Origin: Gilvibacter sediminis
GTDB lineage: Bacteria > Bacteroidota > Bacteroidia > Flavobacteriales > Flavobacteriaceae
DNA length: 64,000 nt
NCBI RefSeq assembly: GCF_028561565.1
Contig: NZ_JAQQTE010000022.1
Span: 212,299-276,298 of the forward strand
Reading direction: 5' to 3'
Positions within the stretch are counted from its first letter, which is position 1; each line of letters starts with the position of its first letter. Positions 58,408 to 64,000 of the stretch are shown piece by piece. Made by a program: the position numbers and the translations under genes. Below the pieces are notes generated by a model. It had not been told where the DNA came from, did not search any database, and worked only from the letters and a program-made list of their open reading frames with translations.

Positions 58408-59448
58408 TTAGTGAATAATTAACCGTTTTACTAACTGTTTTTCAGCTTCGGTCAATCGTACCAAATAGACACCAGAATTAAGGGCAGAAACATCTAATGT
58501 GCTTCCTTGAAAATCATCTTGAGATAACACCAATTGCCCGCTTACAGAATACACCTGAATTGCAGTTACAGGCAGTGTACTGCTGATGTTCAAGGTTCCG
58601 TTGTAATTCGGGTTCGGGTAGAACGCCAAAGGATCGGTGCTCAATTCTGCAGTGCTCAGCAATCCCCAACGATCTTCTGCGGTATCACCACCCCAAATGA
58701 TCGTTGCCAAGACTGGGTTGTCAATAAAAGGGTTTCTGTTGCCATATGCAGACTCTAAAAAGTCATTGCGCTGATCTTCATAAAAGCTCACTGGGTCTTC
58801 AATATTCCACTGCAAATAGAGTTGCAGCATTTGAGTGCTGCCTTCTGTAGGACCGGTACCCATTAAAGAAGGTAAACATCTACTGCCGTAACGCGTGTAC
58901 ATATACATCATCATACGGGCTACATCACCTTTCCATTCGTCTCCAGGATACCAATTTCCGCCGCTGATCACCCCAGCGTTTCCGCTGCCATCTCCAAAAC
59001 GACGGTTGCCTTTGTTGTTATTCATTTGCTGATCGGAAGCGCGCAGGTTGTGCGGGTCAGCACCAATTCCAGTAGTGGTACTGCCTACGTCTCCCATGGT
59101 GGGGTCGGCATTAGAACGTGCAAAAACGTGCTCGCGATTGTATTCACAAGACATACCCCCAAAGAGACTCTTATTTCTGGTTCGATCCGTAGTACAGCTA
59201 CCGTCAGAATCATTGTATCCATAAACCAACAAAACTTGGCTACTGTTGGACGGGTTCTCATCAGTATCTAACAAAGCGTCACGCGCATCGGAATAATCAA
59301 AGGTGCTGCTGGCATTGCTGATCTTGGTTTGTAACTCATTGTATAAAGCCGTTCCCGTTAAAGTCAGATTTACATCGTCATAATAGGGTTGCTGTGCAAT
59401 TGCAAGATGGGCTACAAATAAAAAGGCTAGGCTTAAAATGGATCTCAT
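58408..59448 (-). CDS. Secreted endonuclease I with T9SS sorting domain
   Basis: A 346-residue secreted nuclease. A signal peptide (MRSILSLAFLFVAHLAIAQ) is followed by an endonuclease I domain with the core CEYNREHVFARSNADP near residue 120, IGADPHNLRASDQQMNNNKGNRRFG and WKGDVARMMMYMYTRYG. The last 75 residues are a T9SS type A domain (FYPNPNYNGTLNIS to SGVYLVRLTEAEKQLVKRL). It probably degrades extracellular DNA for nutrients or biofilm turnover. An ATG at 59487 would overlap the upstream gene by 38 bases; 59448 gives a clean signal and one base after that gene's stop. Confidence 0.9.
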   Translation of the reverse strand: MRSILSLAFLFVAHLAIAQQPYYDDVNLTLTGTALYNELQTKISNASSTFDYSDARDALLDTDENPSNSSQVLLVYGYNDSDGSCTTDRTRNKSLFGGMSCEYNREHVFARSNADPTMGDVGSTTTGIGADPHNLRASDQQMNNNKGNRRFGDGSGNAGVISGGNWYPGDEWKGDVARMMMYMYTRYGSRCLPSLMGTGPTEGSTQMLQLYLQWNIEDPVSFYEDQRNDFLESAYGNRNPFIDNPVLATIIWGGDTAEDRWGLLSTAELSTDPLAFYPNPNYNGTLNISSTLPVTAIQVYSVSGQLVLSQDDFQGSTLDVSALNSGVYLVRLTEAEKQLVKRLIIH

Positions 59449-59449
59449 T

Positions 59450-60673
59450 TTAGTTCGATTTGGTAAGCAGGCACATATAAAAACCATCGAAACCGGTTTT
59501 GCTTGGCCATAAAGTTTTGTCTTCTACTTTTTTGAAATCAGCACCCGCCTCAGAAGCGAGGAATTTTTCAATTTGCAACTGATTTTCTGCAGGCAAGATG
59601 GAACAAGTGGCATAAACCAATTTTCCTCCAGGCTTTACAATACGTGAATAGCGGCTCAGAATATCTGCCTGCAACTCTTGGACCTCCTCCATAAATTCTG
59701 GAGACAGTTTCCACTTGCTGTCCGGGTTGCGTTTGAGTACTCCCAATCCACTACAGGGTGCATCAATAAGCACGCGATCGGCTTTACCGTAAAGCTTTTT
59801 GATCACTTTTGGCGAGTCAATAAGACGCGTCTCAATATTGTGAGCTCCCGCTCTGCGAGCGCGACGTTTGAGTTCCGCCAATTTAAAATCGTATATATCC
59901 GTAGCAATGATCTGCCCTTTGTTCTCCATCAAGGCTGCTAGGTGCAAGGTTTTTCCACCAGCCCCAGCACAGGCGTCAACCACACGCATTCCTGGTTTTA
60001 CATCCAATAGTGGAGCTACTTGTTGGGAAGAAATATCTTGTACCTCAAACCAACCGTCTTTAAAGATCGGTAAGGAGAACACATTGGTGCGCTCTTCTAA
60101 AACTAAAGCGTCTGCTGCTATTTTTTTAGATTGAGTGCGGATCTCTGCATCCTCTAAAGCGTCTTTGAGTTTGTTTTTATTCGTCTTTAATGTATTGGTA
60201 CGTAAGACCACATCAGCTTGCTGATTGAGTGCCTTGATCTCCTCTTCCCATTGTCCTCCTAATTGGTCAAGGCCCATAGCGTCTAACCAATCCGGGATGG
60301 ATTCGCGGTAAACGCGTTCGTTTTTGAGTTCGTCAAACTTCCCACGGATCCTGCGTACAGGCGTACCTTCCAACTGAGGCCAATTAGGTAAGGAATGTCC
60401 TTTATGCACAGCCCATACCGCAAAGAGTCTAAAGAGGTCTTCACGGGAATAAGGCGCTTTAACATCGGCTGCCTTGGCATACAAACGCTGCCAACGCACA
60501 ATGTCATAAGTTGTTTCTGCGATAAACCCTCGGTCTCGCGACCCCCAACGCTTGTCGCGCTTCAAGGTTTGCTTGAGGACTTTATCGGCTTGTTTTTGCT
60601 CGTTGAAGATCAGCTTTAAGCTGTCTAAGGTGGCGAAAACCAGATTTCTATGGAATCGTACTTCTGTATTCAT
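59450..60673 (-). CDS. RsmB/NOP-family RNA (cytosine-C5) methyltransferase
   Basis: A 407-residue SAM-dependent methyltransferase. The N-terminal RNA-binding part runs to about residue 200. The SAM site VVDACAGAGGKTLHLAALM is near residue 240. The catalytic motifs are DAPCSGLGVLKRNPDSKW near residue 313 and YATCSILPAENQ near residue 360, the second Cys being the likely nucleophile. It should form 5-methylcytosine in 16S rRNA or another RNA. An ATG at 60754 would add 27 residues not in the family; 60673 (MNTEVRFHRNLVF) is preferred. The nuclease gene follows by one base. Confidence 0.9.
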   Translation of the reverse strand: MNTEVRFHRNLVFATLDSLKLIFNEQKQADKVLKQTLKRDKRWGSRDRGFIAETTYDIVRWQRLYAKAADVKAPYSREDLFRLFAVWAVHKGHSLPNWPQLEGTPVRRIRGKFDELKNERVYRESIPDWLDAMGLDQLGGQWEEEIKALNQQADVVLRTNTLKTNKNKLKDALEDAEIRTQSKKIAADALVLEERTNVFSLPIFKDGWFEVQDISSQQVAPLLDVKPGMRVVDACAGAGGKTLHLAALMENKGQIIATDIYDFKLAELKRRARRAGAHNIETRLIDSPKVIKKLYGKADRVLIDAPCSGLGVLKRNPDSKWKLSPEFMEEVQELQADILSRYSRIVKPGGKLVYATCSILPAENQLQIEKFLASEAGADFKKVEDKTLWPSKTGFDGFYMCLLTKSN

Positions 60674-60743
60674 TATCGCTGCAAAAGTAGCCTTATTTAT
60701 GAACAAGCCTACTACAGCATCGCTTAAATTATCATTATTAATC

Positions 60744-60770
60744 GTGCAATGCATTCTTCTATATTTGCAC
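60744..60770 (+). promoter_or_regulatory. -7 box with flanking inverted repeat before the propeller lipoprotein
   Basis: A perfect -7 box TATATTTG (60760-60767) lies 20 bases before the ATG. GTGCAA (60744-60749) and TTGCAC (60765-60770) form an inverted repeat that overlaps it. No -33 TTG at the usual distance. Confidence 0.45.
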
Positions 60771-60787
60771 TTAAATCCTTTTGATCC

Positions 60788-61834
60788 ATGATTAGAACCT
60801 TGCTCAGCCTGTCAATCTTTTGTATTGTGTTTATTTCATGTACAGATTCCAGCGCGCCAGAATTTACCAGTGTTCAAGCCAGCGCTGTTTTTAGAGACAG
60901 TATAAGTATTCGAGCCATTGCCGCGGTTAATGATTCTACAGTTTGGTTTGCGGCCAATAATGGGAAGATCGGGGTGGTGGAAGGGCAGGTGCCCAAATTG
61001 GCGACAGTGAGCTATCAGGATTCGCTTTTAGCCTTTAGATCCATTGCTAAGACGAGTGATGCTGTGTTTGTGCTTTCTATTGCAAACCCAGCAGTTTTGT
61101 ATAAGATCGGCTTAGAAGGAACCAATCCCACTTTTATTGAAGATGTTTACACAGAAACGCATCCAAAAGTATTCTATGACGCTATGGCCTTTTGGGATGA
61201 TCAAAACGGGATTGCTATGGGAGACCCAACAGAGGGTTGTTTGTCTGTAATATTAACGACAGACGGAGGCAATACTTGGAATAAAATACCATGTGATAAC
61301 CTGCCAGAGACTGCAGAAGGAGAAGCGGCCTTTGCTGCGAGCAATACCAATATAGCGGTATATGGTGACACCGCTTGGTTGGTCTCTGGAGGCAAGCGCG
61401 CCCGTGTTTTTAAAACTACAGATCGAGGAAATTCTTGGGAGGTCTATGAAACGCCTATTGTGGAAGGGCAGGCCATGACGGGAATTTATTCGGTCTCATT
61501 TTTAGATGAGAAAAACGGAATTATTTTCGGAGGGAATTGGGAAGCCAAAACTGAGAACGGAGGCAATAAAGCGGTTACTACGGACGGGGGAAAGACCTGG
61601 AAACTGATCAGTGATCAAGCGGGACCGGGTTACCGTTCATGCGTGCGTTATGTGCCCAACACCAAAGGGCAGGGGATAGTGGCCGTTGGAATTCCAGGGA
61701 TATCGTATTCTAATGACGGTGGCGATTCTTGGATCGACCTCACTGACGAATCCTACTACAACATTCAGTTTGTCAACGATACCACGGCTTTTGCCAGTGG
61801 TTACGGCAAGATCGATAAGCTCGTTTTCAAATAA
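60788..61834 (+). CDS. YCF48/BNR-like beta-propeller lipoprotein
   Basis: A 348-residue lipoprotein (signal SIFCIVFISC). The mature part is a BNR-type propeller with Asp-box repeats: LTTDGGNTWNKI, KTTDRGNSWEVY, VTTDGGKTWKLI and SNDGGDSWIDL. Homologues are annotated as oxidoreductases or photosystem II stability factor-like (YCF48/HCF136), but there is no photosystem here. It is probably a binding or assembly scaffold. It is divergent from the RsmB gene and has a perfect -7 box. Confidence 0.8.
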   Translation: MIRTLLSLSIFCIVFISCTDSSAPEFTSVQASAVFRDSISIRAIAAVNDSTVWFAANNGKIGVVEGQVPKLATVSYQDSLLAFRSIAKTSDAVFVLSIANPAVLYKIGLEGTNPTFIEDVYTETHPKVFYDAMAFWDDQNGIAMGDPTEGCLSVILTTDGGNTWNKIPCDNLPETAEGEAAFAASNTNIAVYGDTAWLVSGGKRARVFKTTDRGNSWEVYETPIVEGQAMTGIYSVSFLDEKNGIIFGGNWEAKTENGGNKAVTTDGGKTWKLISDQAGPGYRSCVRYVPNTKGQGIVAVGIPGISYSNDGGDSWIDLTDESYYNIQFVNDTTAFASGYGKIDKLVFK

Positions 61835-61835
61835 A

Positions 61836-61866
61836 AAAAAAGCGAACCGTTGAGGTCCACTTTTGT
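61836..61866 (+). terminator. Weak terminator between convergent genes
   Basis: AAAAGCGAACC pairs with GGTCCACTTTT across GTTGA with two mismatches, flanked by an A run and a T run, so it could serve both the propeller gene and the Spy-like gene from the other strand. Confidence 0.5.
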
Positions 61867-61867
61867 T

Positions 61868-62314
61868 TTAATTCTTTCTACGATTTTGCATGGCTTGCAA
61901 GAGGCGTCTTTTAAATTCTTCTTCAGCGCGCTTCAGGCGAAGGATCTGTTGAGGCGAGACCACTCCTTTTAAATTAGCCACGAGTTTTTTGCGTTCATTG
62001 AGCATCTCTTGTTCCCAATTCATCAAATTCTCGATCAAGGCATAGGCATCATCGTCTGAAATAGATCCGCCACCAAGCCTAACTTGACGCAGGGCTTCTC
62101 TTTGTTGGCGTCTGATGTTTTCCATGGCCTTTTCGGACTGATTGTAGATGGGCCAAAATTTTTGAGCCTGTTCTGCACTCAAGTCTAATGCATTGGTGAT
62201 AAAAGCTGTTTTCTGCGCTTCAATCTCCCCGGGATTGGGCCGTTGCCGCTGCGCATCGGCAGAGAAACTGCTCAGCAGTAAACAAAAGATAAATATGTAG
62301 TATAGTTTTTTCAT
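61868..62314 (-). CDS. Exported Spy/CpxP-like protein of an ECF sigma operon
   Basis: A 148-residue protein with a signal peptide (LYYIFIFCLLLSSFSADAQ) and a helical, Arg/Gln/Glu-rich mature part: LDLSAEQAQKFWPIYNQSEK, RRQQREALRQVRLGG, then LKGVVSPQQILRLKRAEEEF. This resembles the LTxxQ-type Spy/CpxP proteins that act as periplasmic chaperones or sensors. It lies after a sigma factor and a membrane protein gene on the same strand, where homologues are named sensors of ECF-type sigma factors. An ATG at 62341 is also possible but 62314 gives a normal signal. Confidence 0.78.
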   Translation of the reverse strand: MKKLYYIFIFCLLLSSFSADAQRQRPNPGEIEAQKTAFITNALDLSAEQAQKFWPIYNQSEKAMENIRRQQREALRQVRLGGGSISDDDAYALIENLMNWEQEMLNERKKLVANLKGVVSPQQILRLKRAEEEFKRRLLQAMQNRRKN

Positions 62315-62341
62315 AGTGTCTGTCTTCAAAAACGGAAACAA

Positions 62342-62872
62342 TTATTCCTCGTAGGTGGTTATTAAATCAATATCGTCTAAGTTGTCCAAGAGATAGGTCT
62401 CTATAGTTTCATCGGTAAGGGATTCATCACTGAACAAGCTGCTTTCTAGATCGGCTTCAGAAACAAAATCCATAAGCTCGTCATCTGTAAAAGCAATAGC
62501 GTCACTGTTCACGTAAGCCTCAAGAGTATCTGTATCTATAGTGTCAAAGGCGAGCGTATCTGTAGCGCTGCCGCCACCGTTGTTGACCAAACTTACAATA
62601 AGTAGAACTGCTGCAGCAACCGAAGCAACGGCGTACAAGGTGCGTCTGCTAAAGATCGAAATGACCTTAGGTGCAGACCTATTGAGTTGCGCGCTGACCT
62701 TGGGTTCCACCGTTTCAAAATAAGCCTCTGGAGCCACAAAGCCTGAATCAGAAACCAACTCCCGAAGCTCTTCTTCTGCGATACGGGCTTGCACGCTGGC
62801 TTCAAAGCCTTCAAAATAGCCTTCTGGGATTCCGTAGGGATTTGAGTTGTTATGTGCGTTTTCCAAATTCAT
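62342..62872 (-). CDS. Single-pass membrane protein, probable anti-sigma factor
   Basis: A 176-residue protein. The N-terminal 75 residues are cytoplasmic and acidic (YGIPEGYFEGFEASVQARIAEEE). One helix follows (RRTLYAVASVAAAVLLIVSLV), then a highly acidic tail to the C-terminus (DTDTLEAYVNSDAIAFTDDE and beyond). Its place between a sigma factor and a Spy-like protein suggests that it holds the sigma factor until the periplasmic side signals. No zinc motif. The role is inferred from order and topology. Confidence 0.7.
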   Translation of the reverse strand: MNLENAHNNSNPYGIPEGYFEGFEASVQARIAEEELRELVSDSGFVAPEAYFETVEPKVSAQLNRSAPKVISIFSRRTLYAVASVAAAVLLIVSLVNNGGGSATDTLAFDTIDTDTLEAYVNSDAIAFTDDELMDFVSEADLESSLFSDESLTDETIETYLLDNLDDIDLITTYEE

Positions 62873-62908
62873 GATACTGCTCTTATGACTGTTTTTGTCA
62901 CTAAAGGT

Positions 62909-63487
62909 TTAATCGGCTTTCAATTGGGCGGTTATTTTTTTAACGGCGATGTGATAGGAACTCTTTAAGGCCCCCACAGAGGTGCCTAAGATCTGTGACA
63001 TATCGTCGTATTTCATGTCGTCAAAATACTTCATATTAAAAACCAATTGCTGCTTTTGCGGCAACTGGGCAATTGCTTCTTGTAATTTAAGCTGAATTTC
63101 ATTGCCTTCAAAATAAGGATCGGCAGCTAAGTTGGCCACAGCCTGCTGCTGAACTTCTTCATTGCCGGTCTCCATACGCTTGGCTTTTTTGTTGAGAAAA
63201 GTAATGGCCTCATTGGTTGCAATACGATACATCCACGTGTAGAGCTTACTCTCTTCTTTAAAGGAGTCTATGCTTCGGTATACTTTAATGAAGGTGTTTT
63301 GTAGTACGTCGTCCGTATCATCATGAGAATAAACCATTTTGCGAATGTGCCAATACAAGCGCTCCTTATATTGTTTCATAAGGGTGCTGAAGGCGGCCTC
63401 CCGGGTTTCGGGAGCTTTTAATTCCGATACTAAAGTAGATTCAGCGATCAATGGTAGTGGTTTACCCTTAAGACTACAAGGTATCAA
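62909..63487 (-). CDS. RNA polymerase ECF sigma factor
   Basis: A 192-residue ECF sigma factor. Region 2 is DDTDDVLQNTFIKVYRSIDSF and LYTWMYRIATNEAITFLNK (about residues 60-100); region 4 is QQLVFNMKYFDDMKYDDMSQI with TSVGALKSSYHIAVKKI. The N-terminal 18 residues (MIPCSLKGKPLPLIAEST) are longer than the core needs, so the true start may be further in. It leads a three-gene operon (anti-sigma candidate, Spy-like protein), which suggests a response to envelope stress. Confidence 0.9.
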   Translation of the reverse strand: MIPCSLKGKPLPLIAESTLVSELKAPETREAAFSTLMKQYKERLYWHIRKMVYSHDDTDDVLQNTFIKVYRSIDSFKEESKLYTWMYRIATNEAITFLNKKAKRMETGNEEVQQQAVANLAADPYFEGNEIQLKLQEAIAQLPQKQQLVFNMKYFDDMKYDDMSQILGTSVGALKSSYHIAVKKITAQLKAD

Positions 63488-63589
63488 AAAGGTTTAATCT
63501 GAGGTTTAAAATATCTTTTCGGGACCTTAAATGATCCTTAAAAGAGGTGAATGCTGTAGTCACAATTAAGGGAAACACATAAAAAAGCA

Positions 63590-63632
63590 GATAAAACGTT
63601 AAAAAACATCGATAAAATGCATTAAAAATTTT
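63590..63632 (+). repeat. Two A-rich 21-base-period repeats before small RNA 1
   Basis: GATAAAACGTTAAAAAACAT (from 63590) and GATAAAATGCATTAAAAATT (from 63611) are 21 bases apart, two helical turns. The second begins 41 bases before the -7-like TACATTAG at 63652-63659. They look like an upstream activating or UP-type element. Confidence 0.6.
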
Positions 63633-63659
63633 TTTGTAGGAAAAATATTTCTACATTAG

Positions 63660-63752
63660 CCCTCAAGAACATTCTTCTGTTCACTAAATGTAGCCCCAAC
63701 TACTTTAGTTATTTTACGAAAACGGGCTTACCGCGGGGGTTTGCCCGTTTTT
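63660..63752 (+). ncRNA. Candidate small RNA 1
   Basis: After the -7-like box TACATTAG, a hairpin forms from ACTAAA-T-GTAG (63683-63693) and CTAC-TTTAGT (63700-63709), ten base pairs with one bulged T and a CCCCAA loop. A second hairpin, AAAACGGGC (63719-63727) with GCCCGTTTT (63743-63751), ends in a T run and is a terminator. The RNA would be about 85-90 bases. The 5' end is estimated from the box. No frame in it codes for a likely protein. Confidence 0.6.
63719..63752 (+). terminator. Terminator of candidate small RNA 1
   Basis: A perfect 9-bp stem AAAACGGGC/GCCCGTTTT with a 15-base loop, followed by T residues. No protein gene on the plus strand lies upstream within 1.8 kb, so it must end a short transcript. 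Confidence 0.8.
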
Positions 63753-63836
63753 ATTTGCGCATTATCCAGCTGTCTCTTTTAATTTTTACTGCATAGTAAA
63801 TTGTAGGAAATTCATCTTTGTTAAAACTAAAACATC

Positions 63837-63879
63837 GATGAAATGCATAAAAAACAAGATAAAATGCAATATTTTTTTG
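63837..63879 (+). repeat. Two A-rich 21-base-period repeats before small RNA 2
   Basis: GATGAAATGCATAAAAAACA (from 63837) and GATAAAATGCAATATTTTTT (from 63858) are 21 bases apart and closely related to the pair at 63590. The second begins 42 bases before the -7-like TACATTTA at 63900-63907, and a TTTG (63876-63879) sits 20 bases before that box as a -33 element. Confidence 0.65.
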
Positions 63880-63907
63880 GAAAATTAAATACAGCTTCCT
63901 ACATTTA

Positions 63908-63999
63908 CACTGTTGTTAATTAAATCATACTGCTGTTGTGAGCCCCAAATACGGCAGCAGTTAAAAAAAAGAGCAGATCGTAGGATCTGCTTTTTTTTT
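63908..63999 (+). ncRNA. Candidate small RNA 2
   Basis: The same build as candidate 1. The -7-like TACATTTA is followed by a hairpin from ACTGCTG-TTGTG (63929-63940) and TACGG-CAGCAGT (63950-63961), twelve pairs including three G-T, with the loop AGCCCCAAA. After a nine-base A-rich spacer comes a strong terminator. Length about 85-90 bases. The arms differ from candidate 1 but still pair, which is the mark of a conserved RNA structure. The CCCCAA loop is the best shared sequence. Confidence 0.65.
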
Positions 64000-64000
64000 T
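63972..64000 (+). terminator. Terminator of candidate small RNA 2
   Basis: AGCAGATC (63972-63979) pairs perfectly with GATCTGCT (63984-63991) across GTAG and is followed by nine T to the end of the window. Confidence 0.9.

Larger units (their letters stand above)
63488..64000 (+). other. 513-base region without protein genes, with two small transcription units
   Basis: No credible open frame on either strand. The stretch holds two repeat pairs, two -7-like boxes, two hairpins with a CCCCAA loop and two terminators, all on the plus strand. These are annotated separately. Confidence 0.7.

Noticed and set aside
60788..61834. Photosystem II assembly factor
   Set aside because: The similarity is only to the general BNR propeller fold; no photosynthesis genes are present.
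63590..63879. CRISPR-like repeats
   Set aside because: Only two units per group at a 21-base period, with no unique spacers of normal size and no cas genes.

Overview
This is a chromosomal window from a member of the Bacteroidota, most likely a marine Flavobacteriaceae. The evidence is the mix of TonB-dependent receptors with a carboxypeptidase-like N-terminal domain, three secreted proteins with a type IX secretion (T9SS) C-terminal sorting domain, ECF sigma/membrane-protein pairs, LytS/LytTR two-component pairs with 2TM proteins, and promoters of the Bacteroidota type (-7 box TAnnTTTG). The genus cannot be fixed from the sequence alone. I found no tRNA, rRNA, CRISPR array, insertion sequence, prophage or integrase. 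All genes look intact except the first, which is cut by the window edge.

Layout. 0-8.8 kb: a SpoIIM-like membrane protein (partial) divergent from an RDD/TRIC pair, a cyclophilin lipoprotein, a CoA-type NUDIX hydrolase, an unusual PlsC-type acyltransferase, an ECF sigma/membrane-protein pair, and a YdeI - adenylate cyclase - repeat-protein operon. 8.8-18.5 kb: a TonB-dependent receptor, then a TPR-like protein, LytS kinase fused to a 2TM domain, two 2TM proteins and a LytTR regulator, followed by a large secreted M36 metallopeptidase. 18.5-27.7 kb: LETM1-like protein, Cu/Zn SOD lipoprotein, DASS transporter, a 1,060-residue BNR/sortilin-like propeller, and a VWA/AAA+ ATPase pair. 27.7-35.7 kb: a secreted unknown, an amidohydrolase and an outer-membrane barrel on one strand, divergent from a serine hydrolase - LytS - LytTR operon. 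35.7-45.7 kb: LysM protein, ABC pair, and a run of exported hydrolases (propeller-amidohydrolase, M1, M28, M23). 45.7-54.5 kb: a fatty-acid beta-oxidation operon under a MarR regulator, a thioredoxin/MsrA-like fusion and an acyl-CoA ligase. 54.6-63.5 kb: PurL, secreted endonuclease I, an RsmB-type methyltransferase, a propeller lipoprotein, and a second ECF sigma operon. 63.5-64 kb: a 513-base stretch with no protein gene but with two small-RNA-like units.

Two signals stand out. (1) Four promoters (upstream of the genes at 8973, 11244, 13305 and 32231) carry a pair of LytTR-type 9-mers with a 21-base period (20 at the last), and in all four the second 9-mer ends exactly 33 bases before a -7-like box. 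This links the receptor, both LytS/LytTR systems, the 2TM genes and the serine hydrolase into one candidate regulon. (2) The last 450 bases hold two tandem units of the same build: a pair of 21-base-period A-rich repeats, a -7-like box 41-42 bases on, a hairpin presenting a CCCCAA loop, and a strong terminator. The hairpin arms differ in sequence but keep pairing, which points to two paralogous small RNAs.
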